In this document: piece after piece, positions 44,476-53,804 of the stretch
Numbering within the stretch: position 1 is the stretch's first letter
How the letters are laid out: each line of letters begins with the position of its first letter
Origin: Jiella soli
GTDB lineage: Bacteria; Pseudomonadota; Alphaproteobacteria; Rhizobiales; Rhizobiaceae
NCBI RefSeq assembly: GCF_020615385.1
Contig: NZ_JAJAVB010000025.1
Location: 457,296-521,295 of the forward strand
Reading direction: 5' to 3'
Length of the DNA: 64,000 bases
Translations under genes and position numbers: made by a program
Notes under the pieces: generated by a model
The model's input: the letters and a program-made list of their open reading frames with translations, nothing else
What the model was told of the DNA's origin: nothing
The model's database searches: none

Positions 44476-44976
44476 ATGAAGAACCTGACGGCAGCCATGA
44501 AGAGCGGCGCCTTCAAGATGTATCCGACGCCGGAGCGGCCGATCCCGCGGCCAATCCTCTTCGGCGCCGGCGCGCTGGCGCTGACTGCGCTCGTTGCGAT
44601 CGGTGCGGGCCGGTTGACCGGGGTGGGCCTGGCGCAAACCCCCGAGGAGGCGACGCTCGCCCATCGCGACATCGCGCTCGTCGAACATGCAGACGGCAGC
44701 GTCGCGGTGGTCGATGCGGCGAGCCGCGAGCCGCTGATCTCGATTCCCGCCGGCGGCGGAGCCTTCTCGGTCGAGGTCCTGCGCAATCTCCAGCGCAACC
44801 GGCTGCGCAAGGGCGCGCCCGAAAGCGGCGCCTTCCGGGTGGCGCTGAAGGAGGACGGTCGGCTGGTGGTCGAGGATCCGGAGACGCCGCAACAGGTGGA
44901 ACTGAGAGCCTTCGGGGAACGGCAGGCGAAGGCCTTCGCCGGACTGCTGACGATCGAACAGGAGGATGCGCGATGA
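44476..44976 (+). CDS. puhC: Photosynthetic complex assembly protein PuhC
   Basis: A 166-residue protein with one N-terminal helix (about residues 26-46) and a periplasmic domain ([25 protein letters not shown]). PuhC affects LH1/reaction-centre organisation in Rhodobacter. The ATG at 44476 follows the Shine-Dalgarno GGGAGG. It overlaps the next small gene by ATGA. Confidence 0.9.
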   Translation: MKNLTAAMKSGAFKMYPTPERPIPRPILFGAGALALTALVAIGAGRLTGVGLAQTPEEATLAHRDIALVEHADGSVAVVDAASREPLISIPAGGGAFSVEVLRNLQRNRLRKGAPESGAFRVALKEDGRLVVEDPETPQQVELRAFGERQAKAFAGLLTIEQEDAR

Positions 44977-45275
44977 TCGATTCCCTCTTTGCCAAGCGGG
45001 CCGAAGACGTCTGCTGCACCGTCGAGGTGTCGAACACCTTCGAGAGCCTGCACGCCCATGTCCGCTTCGACGGCGGCGTGACGGTCGAGCCCGGCGACGA
45101 GGTTCTGGTGCATGGCGCGCCGGTCGCCGTCCCCTATGGCGAGACCGCCTATTTCCGCCGCAAGGCGACGATCCGCCGGGCCGGCTGGCTGGAGCGGACA
45201 TGGACGCGCCTGACCGGCGATCTCGAATTCATGGAACTTTGCGAATTCTCCTTCTCGGAAAGGGCAACGCTATGA
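44973..45275 (+). CDS. Conserved small protein of the puh operon (function unknown)
   Basis: A 100-residue soluble protein with a vicinal Cys pair ([10 protein letters not shown]) and SFERATL-like C-terminus (SFSERATL). No membrane helix or known domain is evident; the beta-rich pattern [25 protein letters not shown] suggests a small barrel. It sits between puhC and acsF with four-base overlaps on both sides, a position held by a small conserved gene in other phototrophic alphaproteobacteria. A role in AcsF or reaction-centre maturation is only positional inference. Confidence 0.75.
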   Translation: MIDSLFAKRAEDVCCTVEVSNTFESLHAHVRFDGGVTVEPGDEVLVHGAPVAVPYGETAYFRRKATIRRAGWLERTWTRLTGDLEFMELCEFSFSERATL

Positions 45276-46363
45276 ACGCGCACGCCAGGATTGCGCCGGA
45301 CGCCTCGGACGCACGGGCCGAACCGAACGAAACTACCAAGCTCGCCCAGCAGGACACGCTGCTGACGCCGCGCTTCTACACCACCGACTTCGACAAGCTC
45401 GACAAGGTCGACGTCACCGGCGTGCGCCGGGAATGGGACGCGCTGATCGCCGAGATGAAGTCCGATCCCAACAGAGGCCATTTCAAGCGCGACGAGAACT
45501 GGGACAAGATCGCGCTCGACGATCTCCCGGAGGGCCTGCGCAAGGAGTTCGTCGACTTCCTCGTCTCGTCGCTGACGGCGGAATTTTCCGGCTGCGTCCT
45601 CTACAAGGAGATGAAGCGGCGCGGGACGAACCCCGATATCTGCGAGCTGTTCTCCTATATGAGCCGCGACGAGGCGCGCCATGCCGGCTTCATCAACGAC
45701 GCGCTGAAGGAGTTCGGGATCGGCGTCAATCTCGGCTTCCTGACCAAGGCGAAGAAATACACCTTCTTCCAGCCGAAATTCATCTTCTACGCGACCTATC
45801 TGTCGGAGAAGATCGGCTATGCCCGCTACATCACCATCTTCCGGCATCTCGAACAGCACCCCGAGCGGCGCTTCCATCCGATCTTCAAATGGTTCGAGAA
45901 GTGGTGCAATGACGAGTTCCGCCACGGCGAGGCCTTCTCCCTCCTGATGCGGGCGGAGAAGAAGACCCTCGAAGGGCGCAACAAGCTCTGGATCCGCTTC
46001 TTCCTGCTCGCGGTCTTCGCCACGATGTATGTGCGCGACCATGCGCGGCCGGAATTCCACAAGGCGCTGGGCCTCGAACCGTCGGACTATGGATTCAAGG
46101 TCTTCCGGATCACCTCGAAGATCTCCAGACAGGTCTTCCCGGTGATGCTCGATCTCGACGATCCGCGCTTCAAGGCCGGGCTCGACCGTCTCCTGAAGAT
46201 CAGCCGCGATATCGACGCTGGGGCCCGCCAGGGCGGTGTGTCCGGCAAGCTCAAGGTTTGGCGCGGCAAGGCGGCCGCGGCGCTGGCCTTCGCCAGGCTC
46301 TACACCCTGCCGGTGATCGAGAACGAGATCCCCGAGGAGAGCAGGCTGGTGCCGGTCTGGTGA
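45272..46363 (+). CDS. acsF: Aerobic Mg-protoporphyrin IX monomethyl ester cyclase AcsF
   Basis: A 363-residue di-iron oxidative cyclase that forms the isocyclic ring E with O2. The metal-site motifs are [22 protein letters not shown] and [11 protein letters not shown]. Its presence, without the anaerobic BchE in this window, fits an aerobic phototroph. The ATG at 45272 overlaps the preceding small gene; an upstream extension is not family-like. A 189-base gap with a perfect palindrome separates it from puhE::cobW. Confidence 0.96.
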   Translation: MNAHARIAPDASDARAEPNETTKLAQQDTLLTPRFYTTDFDKLDKVDVTGVRREWDALIAEMKSDPNRGHFKRDENWDKIALDDLPEGLRKEFVDFLVSSLTAEFSGCVLYKEMKRRGTNPDICELFSYMSRDEARHAGFINDALKEFGIGVNLGFLTKAKKYTFFQPKFIFYATYLSEKIGYARYITIFRHLEQHPERRFHPIFKWFEKWCNDEFRHGEAFSLLMRAEKKTLEGRNKLWIRFFLLAVFATMYVRDHARPEFHKALGLEPSDYGFKVFRITSKISRQVFPVMLDLDDPRFKAGLDRLLKISRDIDAGARQGGVSGKLKVWRGKAAAALAFARLYTLPVIENEIPEESRLVPVW

Positions 46364-46440
46364 GGACGAACCGTCATCGTTCCGCCGGCCAGTGGCCATC
46401 GCTCGCGTCGCAGGACCAGGGTCGGCGGAATCCTCGAATG

Positions 46441-46471
46441 TCGTCATCCCGGGTCATGCCCGGGATGACGA
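46441..46471. repeat. REP-like perfect palindrome between acsF and puhE::cobW
   Basis: TCGTCATCCCGGG (46441-46453), loop tcatg, CCCGGGATGACGA (46459-46471) form a 13-base-pair perfect stem. The sequence resembles a palindromic GTCATCCCGGG...CCCGGGATGAC element common between genes in Rhizobiales genomes. Inside this operon it may stabilise the upstream acsF mRNA or cause partial termination. It has no T-run. Confidence 0.65.
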
Positions 46472-46552
46472 GCCTTTCGATGCCGCGATCAAGCGCGAAA
46501 GTCACAGGCTGACCCCGATGCCGCATGCCATGCCCACCATAGGAAAACGGCC

Positions 46553-48466
46553 ATGACCGAATATCTCTATCCGGCGCTCTTCGCCCTCTTCGTGTGGTGG
46601 GTCTCGACCGTCGCCATCATCTATCTCGACGGCCTGAAGCGCTGGACGTTCAAATACTCGATGATCGGGGCGACGGTGATCTTCGCGATCGCGCTGATCG
46701 GCCTCTACACCTCGGCCCGCGACGCCTCGGTGACCGGGGCCTATCTCGCCTTCACCTTCGGCCTCCTCGCCTGGGGCTGGCAGGAGATGAGCTTCTACAT
46801 GGGCTATGTCACCGGCCCGAGAAAGCAGCCCTGTCCGGAAGACTGCAAGGGGCTGAAGCATTTCGGCCATGCCGTCCAGACCAGCCTCTACCATGAGCTC
46901 GCCATCATCGCGGCGGCCGCCGTCGTCGTCTGGCTGACCTGGGGGGCGCCGAACCAGATCGGCATGTGGACCTTCATGGTGCTGTGGTGGATGCATCAGA
47001 GCGCCAAGCTCAACGTCTTCTTCGGCGTCCGGAATCTCAACGAGGAGTTCCTGCCCGAGCATCTGGAATTCCTGAAGGGCTTCCTGAACAAGAAGTCGAT
47101 GAACCTCCTCTTCCCGTTCTCGGTGACGATCTCGACGGTGATCACCGCGCTCCTGGTCGTGGCCGCGATGTCGGCCGACGCCTCGATGTTCGAGCGCGCC
47201 GGCTACACCTTCCTCGCCGTCCTGATGGCGCTCGCCATACTCGAGCACTGGATGCTGGTCCTGCCGATGCCGGCCGGCGCGATCTGGTCGCCGGCGCTGA
47301 AGTCGAGGGAGGACCGCCAGCCCTTCGAGGCGGAGATCGTCGTCGGTTTCCTCGGGGCCGGCAAGACGACGACGCTGCGCCGGATGCTGGCCGAGGCCGA
47401 TCCGGAGGTGAAGACCGTCGTCCTCGTCAACGATTTCGGCGAACTCGGCATCGACGGCTCGCTGCTCGAAGGGCAGGGCGCCGACGTGGTCGAGCTATCC
47501 AATGGCTGCATCTGCTGCTCGCTGCGCAAGGACCTGTCGGCGCAGCTGCGCGAGGTCGTCGCCAAGATGAAGCCGCAGCGCGTCCTGATCGAGCCCTCCG
47601 GCGTCGCCGACGTCGCCTCGCTGCTCCGCGTCCTGCACGAGCCGGAGATCCGGAGCCTTACCAAGGCGCTGAGGCTCTACACCGTCGTCGACGCCGGCGC
47701 GTTCCTCAAGGACTTCGCCCGCCTGCCGGACTATTTCCGGATGCAGGCCAGGCTCGCCCCGGTCTTCATCCTCAACAAGACCGACCTCGTCACGCGCGGA
47801 GAGATCGAGACGATCCGTGAGACGCTGACGTCGCTGAATCCCTCGGCCACGATCATGACCGCGCGCTACGGGGCCGTCGACGGCGTGATCGACCCCGCGA
47901 CGGCGCTGGCAAGATGGAGCGAGGCGGAGGACGAGACGGACGATTTCGCCGCGCCGGCCAAGATCCGGCCCGCGCATCGCCACGAAGAGACGCATGCCCA
48001 TGCGGGGCACGGGGATCATCACGAGGATCACGGCCATGACCACGGTCAAGATCATGACCACGGCCACGGCCACGGGCATGGTCATTCCCATCGTCACCCG
48101 GAACCCGGCCTCGGTCTCCAGTCCTGGAGCCGGCCTCTCGACCGGATCGTCTCCGGCGACGAGCTGCGGGCGATCCTCGATCGTGTCGTGGCGGGCGAGG
48201 CCGGCGACGTCGACCGGATGAAGGGAATCGCGAAGACGAAGGACGGCTGGCTGCGCTTCGACGTCGCCGGCGGCCGCGCCTCGGTCGCCGCCCATGTCCC
48301 GCAGGCTGCCGAGCGCCCGCGTGCGCTGGCGATCGGCGGCGATCTCGATCTTGCCTTCCTCGACCTGGCCTTTTCGGTGATCGAAAAGGGCGAGGGCATG
48401 CGCGAACCTGGCGTTCGCGGTGCCGATCTCATGGCGCCCGCCGCCAACATTCTTCCCGCCGAGTAG
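46553..48466 (+). CDS. PuhE (DUF3623) fused to a CobW-type G3E GTPase
   Basis: A 637-residue two-part protein. Residues 1 to about 250 are PuhE, the putative photosynthetic complex assembly protein 2: seven or so helices, YLYPALFALFVWWVSTVAI, GWQEMSFYMGYVTGPRK and WWMHQSAKLNVFFGVRNLNEEFLP. Residues about 258-637 form a COG0523/CobW GTPase: P-loop GFLGAGKTT at 265-273, metal-binding CICC at 319-322, LIEPSGVAD, guanine site NKTD from 408, an 18-His tract at 475-515, and a CobW C-terminal domain. The junction is in frame with no start codon close to the GTPase, although AGGGAGGA at 47306-47313 looks like a relic Shine-Dalgarno. COG0523 proteins are metallochaperones (Zn, Co or others). Attached to an assembly protein next to the di-iron AcsF, it may route metal to pigment or complex biogenesis; that role is inference. 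Confidence 0.88.
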   Translation: MTEYLYPALFALFVWWVSTVAIIYLDGLKRWTFKYSMIGATVIFAIALIGLYTSARDASVTGAYLAFTFGLLAWGWQEMSFYMGYVTGPRKQPCPEDCKGLKHFGHAVQTSLYHELAIIAAAAVVVWLTWGAPNQIGMWTFMVLWWMHQSAKLNVFFGVRNLNEEFLPEHLEFLKGFLNKKSMNLLFPFSVTISTVITALLVVAAMSADASMFERAGYTFLAVLMALAILEHWMLVLPMPAGAIWSPALKSREDRQPFEAEIVVGFLGAGKTTTLRRMLAEADPEVKTVVLVNDFGELGIDGSLLEGQGADVVELSNGCICCSLRKDLSAQLREVVAKMKPQRVLIEPSGVADVASLLRVLHEPEIRSLTKALRLYTVVDAGAFLKDFARLPDYFRMQARLAPVFILNKTDLVTRGEIETIRETLTSLNPSATIMTARYGAVDGVIDPATALARWSEAEDETDDFAAPAKIRPAHRHEETHAHAGHGDHHEDHGHDHGQDHDHGHGHGHGHSHRHPEPGLGLQSWSRPLDRIVSGDELRAILDRVVAGEAGDVDRMKGIAKTKDGWLRFDVAGGRASVAAHVPQAAERPRALAIGGDLDLAFLDLAFSVIEKGEGMREPGVRGADLMAPAANILPAE

Positions 48467-48477
48467 GGCCGGCGGCG

Positions 48478-48493
48478 GGGCGGGATCCCGCCC
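48478..48493. terminator. Palindrome between convergent puhE::cobW and trkH
   Basis: GGGCGGGATCCCGCCC is a perfect 16-base palindrome located 12 bases after the puhE::cobW stop and directly at the trkH stop. It could act as a bidirectional terminator or stabiliser but has no T-run. Confidence 0.4.
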
Positions 48494-49870
48494 TCACAGC
48501 GCCAGCGCGTTGTCGTCGTCCTCGACGGCTTCCCTGCTGGGGAAGCTTGTCGCAAGCGCAAAGGTGAGGGCGCCGACGCGGCCCGCCGCCATCAGCACGA
48601 TGACGATCAGCTTGCTGTGCGTCGTCAGCTCGGGGGTGAGACCGAGGCTCAGGCCGACCGTGCTCAGCGCAGACACCGCCTCGAACACCACAGGCTCGAA
48701 ATCCGCTCCCGGCTGGACGAGGAAGAGAAGAACCAGCCCCGCCCCCAGGACCGCGAGATAGCTGGTCAGGGTCGCGGTCGCGATCTGCAACTGGGCGACC
48801 GGCATCTCCTGGCCGAAGAAGCGCACGCGCCCGCGTGCCCTCTGCACCGAGCGGACGAGGGCCACGAGCGCGGTGAACGAGGTCACCTTGATGCCGCCGC
48901 CGGTGCTGGCCGGTGCGGCGCCCACCACCATCAGGAAGATCAGCACCGTCATCGTGGCGCGCGACAGGCCGCTCGCGGGAAAGGTGTCGAACCCGCTCGT
49001 CGATGTCGCGGCCATGGTCTGGAAGAAGGCCGCCATCAGGCGTTCGGCCGGCTGCAGGGTGGCGAGACCTGGATCGGTGGCGAAAAGGAACAGCGTTCCG
49101 ACGGCGAGAAGCGCAAGGCTGACGCGCACGATCACCTGGCTCGCGAAGCCCGCCTTGCTCTGGCTTCCGGTCAGCCGGCGCACCACGTCGACGACGACGA
49201 TGAAGCCGAGGGCGCCGAGAATGCAGAGGATCGACAGGACCGAGTTGACGCCGAAATCGCCGCGGAAGGCCTCGAAACTATCAGCGTTGAGACTGAGGCC
49301 GGCCGTGCAGAAGGCCGAGATCGCGTGGAAGATCGCACTCCAGCCGGGCTCCTCGACGCCGGCGGCCGAAAACATCGGATACAGTGCCAACGCTCCGACC
49401 GTCTCGCAGCAGAGCGTGAACAGGACGACCGACTGGATGAAGAGCTTGGGCTCGATCGTGTCCGGCAGGGAGAACGCCGTGCGCGCGCCCTCGGAGCGGG
49501 TCTTGCCGAGGCCGTGATGCAGCGCGAGCACGGCGAAGGAACTGACGGTCATATAGCCGATCCCGCCGAGCTGCATCGACAGCGCGATCACGATCTGGCC
49601 GAACACCGTGTAGGAATCCGAGACGCCGATCGTCATCAGGCCGGTGGTCGACACGGCCGAGACCGCGGTGAAGAGATCGTCGACGGCGCCGACGGCGGTG
49701 CGATGCGCAAACGGCAGCGACAGCAGGATCCAGGCGACGGTCATGTAGAGGACGTAGCCCGCCAGGAGCAGGCGCGCCGACCTGCCGGAGCGGCGCGGCA
49801 CCTGCGCCGTCTGCGTGCGCCAGGGCAGGAGAAAGCGAAGGCCTCGCAGCTTCTTCACCAGCCGGATCAT
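48494..49870 (-). CDS. TrkH/KtrB-family potassium transporter subunit
   Basis: A 458-residue inner-membrane protein with about ten helices in the four-fold MPM repeat of Trk/Ktr/HKT channels. All four filter glycines are present, in VSTTGL, FCTAGLS, TSTSGFD and LSTVGLSLG, so it should conduct K+. The length is nearer to KtrB/short TrkH. No TrkA/KtrA regulatory gene is adjacent. The ATG at 49870 (MIRLVKKLRG) is preferred over an in-frame GTG at 49927, but neither has a strong Shine-Dalgarno. It lies between the puh and puf arms of the photosynthesis cluster, downstream of the pufC terminator. Confidence 0.88.
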   Translation of the reverse strand: MIRLVKKLRGLRFLLPWRTQTAQVPRRSGRSARLLLAGYVLYMTVAWILLSLPFAHRTAVGAVDDLFTAVSAVSTTGLMTIGVSDSYTVFGQIVIALSMQLGGIGYMTVSSFAVLALHHGLGKTRSEGARTAFSLPDTIEPKLFIQSVVLFTLCCETVGALALYPMFSAAGVEEPGWSAIFHAISAFCTAGLSLNADSFEAFRGDFGVNSVLSILCILGALGFIVVVDVVRRLTGSQSKAGFASQVIVRVSLALLAVGTLFLFATDPGLATLQPAERLMAAFFQTMAATSTSGFDTFPASGLSRATMTVLIFLMVVGAAPASTGGGIKVTSFTALVALVRSVQRARGRVRFFGQEMPVAQLQIATATLTSYLAVLGAGLVLLFLVQPGADFEPVVFEAVSALSTVGLSLGLTPELTTHSKLIVIVLMAAGRVGALTFALATSFPSREAVEDDDNALAL

Positions 49871-50192
49871 GACGCGCAAGACCTGAGTTTCGGCCGCCCG
49901 CGCCTCAGCGGTGAGGTCCAATGGCACATGATGGTGGTCCCCGTCCGCCGTTCCTCGGCTCCCTCTGAGCCTTCGCCTCCGCCCTCCGCTTCAGACGGCA
50001 GCATAGCGTGCCATGCGCTGCAAGAGGAGCGGCAGACGCGGCAAGACGAAGGATCTGAGGGCCGTTGCCGGCCGTCGGCGCAGTGCCGAGTGGCGGTCGG
50101 GCGCTCGATCGCGAACCTCACGTCTTGCTGCGCAGGGAAACGGGCGGCCGTCATGCGACGCCCGCCCGTCTATCTTCCCGAGCGCAATGCCG
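49871..50192. other. Intergenic region between pufC and trkH
   Basis: About 322 bases with the puf terminator hairpin near pufC and the presumed trkH promoter. Rightward open frames crossing this region are antisense shadows of pufC and trkH. No other element was recognised. Confidence 0.5.
50140..50169 (-). terminator. Probable terminator of the puf operon
   Basis: On the minus strand, arms ACGGGCGG (50162-50169) and CCGCCCGT (50140-50147) enclose a 14-base loop and are followed by TTTCCC. It starts 24 bases after the pufC stop. Confidence 0.55.
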
Positions 50193-51890
50193 TCAGTCGA
50201 AGCGCGTCGTCGTGCCCTGGGCCGGTCCCTTGTTCGGCGCGGCCACCCCGTTCGCCGACTCGGCGGGCGCCGTCTCACCGCTTTGGCCCGGTGTCTGCGA
50301 CGGCGGAGGGGTCGGTGACGTCTCCTGCTCTTCGGGCGACTTCTTGCCGGGTGTCTCGTCGGCCGGCAGCGGGTTGCTCGGCGGCTGGCCGGTGCCGGGG
50401 GCGTTGTTGGTCCCCTCCTGGCCGGAGGGGAGCATTGGGCTTCCGGGCGCCATCTGGTCCGGCGTGGAGTTCATCGGCGCATCGGTCCCGGTCGGCTCGG
50501 TCGAGCCGGGGGCCGTGTTCTGGTCCTGCGGGACGGGTGTCACGGTACCGCCGAGCGTCTCGTCGCCGACCGGTTGGCCCGGCTGCGTCTGCGACTTGTA
50601 GTCGGCGCCGCCCTGACCGGCCTGGCCGCCGGCTTCCGGCGTGGTGACGGCGCCGGTGTCCGCGCCACCGCCGGTCTGGCCGCCTTCACTCGATCCGGCC
50701 GGAGCGACGGATTCGCCGATCGCTTCCTCCGACACGGCCGCCGGGGTGGGCGCCGGCTGGGCGGCGTCCTGGTCGGGTCCGGTGACCGCGACGGGGATGG
50801 CCTGGCCGAGCAGGATCGCCTGCTTGGGAGCCGGATCAGGCGCCTTGCCGTCCTCGGTGAGGCCGACGAGGTAGTGGTCGAGCAGACGGTAGCCTCCGAG
50901 CGGCTTGTTGTTGCCCTCGTGGCAGGTGCCGCAGGCGATCTTGGCGGGGTCGCCCTGCGGGCCCTTGCGGCTGGCCGGGAAGACGGAGGCCAGCGGCTCA
51001 ATGTAGTTCGAGTTGAGATCGCGGGACATGCGGATGCCCCAATAGGCGATCCAGCGGTAGGGGGTGGACTGCGACCAGTCCCGGAAGGCCCGCGAATTGT
51101 GGCAGTAGGTGCAGTTGACGCCCATGGACTGCGCCATCTGCATCATGAACAGGTAGAGGTCTTCCGCGTCCTGCTCCTTGGCGACCTCGGCCTTGCCGAA
51201 GCGGCTCACCAGCGGGTCGGTCGACTGGATCTGCGCACTCTTGTGCTCTTCGAGAAGGAACTCGTTGTAGGGCACGTCCGGGAAGAACTGGCGGATGGTC
51301 TTCGCCTCGATATGCCACGGGCGCGGCTTGCCGAGGAACTGGTCGCCGGATGGCCTTTCCTGCCGGTACCAGGTCCAGGGCGGCACGTTCTGGCCACGGT
51401 GGCAGGTGTAGCAGGTGACGCCGGACGGGGCGACGTGCTCGGGCCATTTGCTGTTGATGTAGCGGACCATCTCCAGCATCCGCCGCGCCACCTTCTTGGT
51501 GTAGAGGCTGTCATCGGCAAAGCCCTGCTCGGATGTCAGATCGTGGCAGTATTCGCAGCCCTGCTTCGGCGACACCCACTCCGTCATCGCCAGCATCAGC
51601 CGGGTGAATTCGGCGTCGGTGAGGTCGGTCAGCACCTGGACGTTCTGATAGACCTCCGTCGCCTTCGGGCTGCCTTCGTTGTCGGCAGGATCGAGCGGTT
51701 TGGGCTTGGCCGAGTATGGCAGCACCCGATCCGGATCCTTGAACTGGACCATTTCGATCGCCGCCGGGCCGGTTTCGATCGACTCGATCGGCGGTAGCAC
51801 CCAGGGCGGAACCGTGACGCCGACGCAAACCGCTGCGAAAGCCAGGATACCGACGACGATGGGGGCGGATCTCAGCCTGGCCGGTCTCAT
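50193..51890 (-). CDS. pufC: Reaction-centre tetraheme cytochrome c subunit PufC with long C-terminal tail
   Basis: A 565-residue periplasmic electron donor to the photooxidised special pair. Four CXXCH haem sites are intact: CEYCH (112-116), CYTCH (160-164), CTYCH (260-264) and CGTCH (320-324). One N-terminal hydrophobic segment (about residues 10-29) is a membrane anchor or signal; there is no standard lipobox. The cytochrome fold ends near residue 372. The remaining 193 residues are low-complexity, rich in Pro, Gly, Thr, Gln, Glu and Ser, with almost no hydrophobic patches, and are not part of the usual roughly 350-residue family. The start ATG overlaps the pufM stop (ATGA). Confidence 0.95.
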   Translation of the reverse strand: MRPARLRSAPIVVGILAFAAVCVGVTVPPWVLPPIESIETGPAAIEMVQFKDPDRVLPYSAKPKPLDPADNEGSPKATEVYQNVQVLTDLTDAEFTRLMLAMTEWVSPKQGCEYCHDLTSEQGFADDSLYTKKVARRMLEMVRYINSKWPEHVAPSGVTCYTCHRGQNVPPWTWYRQERPSGDQFLGKPRPWHIEAKTIRQFFPDVPYNEFLLEEHKSAQIQSTDPLVSRFGKAEVAKEQDAEDLYLFMMQMAQSMGVNCTYCHNSRAFRDWSQSTPYRWIAYWGIRMSRDLNSNYIEPLASVFPASRKGPQGDPAKIACGTCHEGNNKPLGGYRLLDHYLVGLTEDGKAPDPAPKQAILLGQAIPVAVTGPDQDAAQPAPTPAAVSEEAIGESVAPAGSSEGGQTGGGADTGAVTTPEAGGQAGQGGADYKSQTQPGQPVGDETLGGTVTPVPQDQNTAPGSTEPTGTDAPMNSTPDQMAPGSPMLPSGQEGTNNAPGTGQPPSNPLPADETPGKKSPEEQETSPTPPPSQTPGQSGETAPAESANGVAAPNKGPAQGTTTRFD

Positions 51891-52867
51891 TGAACCACAC
51901 TCCGCACGGCTTCATCGGGAATCGGGAAGGACGGATAGACGGAGGGGTAGCTCGGCGCGATGCCGTGCTTGACGCCCCAAAGGTACCAGTTGTCGACGAC
52001 GGTGCCGGTCAGGAGCACGCCGATGGCGCCCGTGAACGTGGTCAGCACCGCGAACCACCAGGCCCAGCGATGGATCGATTCGAAGGTGGCGTTGAAGCCC
52101 ATGGTCCAGCGCCAGAAGAGGGCGCCGCGCTCGGCGGCCGTGCCGCGGTCGACGATCTCTTCCGCTTCACGCTCGCCGCCGAAGCGGGAGACGGCGAGAA
52201 TCGTCGCGCCATGCATGGCGAACAGCATGGTCGAGCCATAGAGGAAGACGATCGAGAGCATGTGGAACGGGTTGTAGTACCAGTTGCCGTAGAGCACCGA
52301 GACCGACGCCGTCCAGTTCAGATGGGTGATGATGCCGAAGGGCACGGCCTCGGACCACGATCCCATCAGGATCGGCCGGAACAGGCCGAGCGAGAGATAG
52401 AGGAAGATCGCCGAGGCGAAGGCCCAGGAGGTGTGCGTGCCCATGCCGAGCGCGCGGGCCCTGGTATAGCTTCTGACCCACCACAGGAGGATCGACGTCG
52501 TCAGGAAGAAGCCGGCGAGGATCCACCAGCCGCCGTCGCCGAGCGGGACGAGCGGATTCAGCCCGTATTTCGCCGGCGGCGGGTCGAGCGAGAGGAAGAC
52601 GATGTTTCGCACGAAGGCATAGGGGTCCCAATCGACCGAGGCCCACATGTTGAGTCCGATGATCTCGATGGCGATGAAGCCGAAGGCGAGCGAGGCCGCG
52701 CCCGACCAGCCGAGATAGAGGGGGCCCAGCTGCGGGTCGCCGATCTTGCCCAGCCAGTAGGAGAAGCTCTTGGCCTGGATGCGCGGCTCGCTGTCGCGGA
52801 GCGGAACACCCGGATCGAACGGACCGCGGATCTGGATGCGGTTGTAGATGCTGGAATAGGAGCCCAT
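51887..52867 (-). CDS. pufM: Photosynthetic reaction centre M subunit
   Basis: A 326-residue type II reaction-centre protein with five transmembrane helices. Pigment and iron ligands are visible in [29 protein letters not shown] and in the helix E block [26 protein letters not shown]. The acidic iron-ligand loop [25 protein letters not shown] contains the M-specific Glu. It follows pufL by 13 bases and overlaps pufC. Confidence 0.97.
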   Translation of the reverse strand: MGSYSSIYNRIQIRGPFDPGVPLRDSEPRIQAKSFSYWLGKIGDPQLGPLYLGWSGAASLAFGFIAIEIIGLNMWASVDWDPYAFVRNIVFLSLDPPPAKYGLNPLVPLGDGGWWILAGFFLTTSILLWWVRSYTRARALGMGTHTSWAFASAIFLYLSLGLFRPILMGSWSEAVPFGIITHLNWTASVSVLYGNWYYNPFHMLSIVFLYGSTMLFAMHGATILAVSRFGGEREAEEIVDRGTAAERGALFWRWTMGFNATFESIHRWAWWFAVLTTFTGAIGVLLTGTVVDNWYLWGVKHGIAPSYPSVYPSFPIPDEAVRSVVQ

Positions 52868-52880
52868 CTCCCCGTCCCCC

Positions 52881-53720
52881 TCAGTACGAGATGTTGCCGA
52901 TGGCCGCGGGCGTCTTCAGGTAGAAGTCGAAGAAGTAGGGCCAGCCGCCGTCCCAGAAGGGACCGGAAATGATGATGCAGACCGCGCTCCAGAAGCCGGC
53001 GTTCAGCGCGAAGAACAGGCCGAGCCGGTGGATGCCGTAGGGTCCGATGGAGTAGCAGATGAAGTCGCGGAAATAGGCGTTCTCGTGCTCGCCATACTTG
53101 ACCACCTCGTCCTTGCCGGGATTGACCGCGCCGAGGATCACGCCGGCATGCAGGCCGAGAAACATCGTGGTGGTGAAGAAGAAGGTCACCGCCAGCATGT
53201 GCGCCGGATTATAGTGGAAGTGCAGGAACTGGTAGCCGACGTTCGACACCCAGTCGAGATGGCTCATAATGCCGTAGGGAAATCCGTGTCCCCAGGCACC
53301 GAGCAGAAGCGGGCGGATCACGACGAGCGAGACATAGGCCAGAATCGCGAAGGAATAGGCGATCGGCACGTGCCAGCCGATGCCGAGCTTGCGGCAGATC
53401 TCGATCTCGCGCAGCGCCCAGGAGATGAAGGCTCCGACCGCGCAGCAGGTGATGATCTGCCAGAGCCCGCCTTCGTTGAGCGGGGCGAGGCCGAGCCCGT
53501 ATTTGATCGAGGGCGGGTTGACCGAGAAGGCGAAGATGTTGGTCTCGTTGCCCTGGCTGATGTCGTAGAAGACCAGCAGGGCTCCCAGCGCCGCGAAGAA
53601 GATCGCGGTGACGCCGAAGAAACCGACATAGAAGGGTCCGACCCAGAAGTCGAAGAGGTCGCCACCAACCAGCGTACCGCCGCGGACCCTGTATTTTCGC
53701 TCGAACGACAGCATCGCCAT
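52881..53720 (-). CDS. pufL: Photosynthetic reaction centre L subunit
   Basis: A 279-residue protein with the canonical start [20 protein letters not shown] and five helices. The bacteriochlorophyll-binding His residues are in [21 protein letters not shown] and the iron/quinone site in [10 protein letters not shown] and [15 protein letters not shown]. It pairs with PufM to carry the special pair, accessory pigments and quinones. Confidence 0.97.
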   Translation of the reverse strand: MAMLSFERKYRVRGGTLVGGDLFDFWVGPFYVGFFGVTAIFFAALGALLVFYDISQGNETNIFAFSVNPPSIKYGLGLAPLNEGGLWQIITCCAVGAFISWALREIEICRKLGIGWHVPIAYSFAILAYVSLVVIRPLLLGAWGHGFPYGIMSHLDWVSNVGYQFLHFHYNPAHMLAVTFFFTTTMFLGLHAGVILGAVNPGKDEVVKYGEHENAYFRDFICYSIGPYGIHRLGLFFALNAGFWSAVCIIISGPFWDGGWPYFFDFYLKTPAAIGNISY

Positions 53721-53753
53721 GGCGCGACCCTTCCACGTGGGTTGAAGAGAATG

Positions 53754-53786
53754 CGGGGCGGCGAAGACGTTGGCGCCGCCGCCCCG
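53754..53786 (-). other. Intercistronic hairpin between pufA and pufL
   Basis: CGGGGCGGCG and CGCCGCCCCG (53754-53763 with 53777-53786) form a 10-base-pair stem in the pufA-pufL spacer. In Rhodobacter a hairpin here protects the pufBA segment from 3' decay and raises light-harvesting protein over reaction-centre protein; the position fits that role. Confidence 0.7.
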
Positions 53787-53804
53787 GTGCTTAAGGCGAC
53801 GTCC

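Noticed and set aside
46553-47350. Reading puhE and the CobW GTPase as two separate genes
   Set aside because: No stop codon separates them and no ATG, GTG or TTG lies in frame near the GTPase P-loop, so the fusion is what the sequence shows; an assembly error remains the only alternative.
48617-50647. A 676-codon plus-strand open frame spanning trkH to pufC
   Set aside because: It is antisense to two genes with convincing motifs and has no family character or ribosome-binding site.
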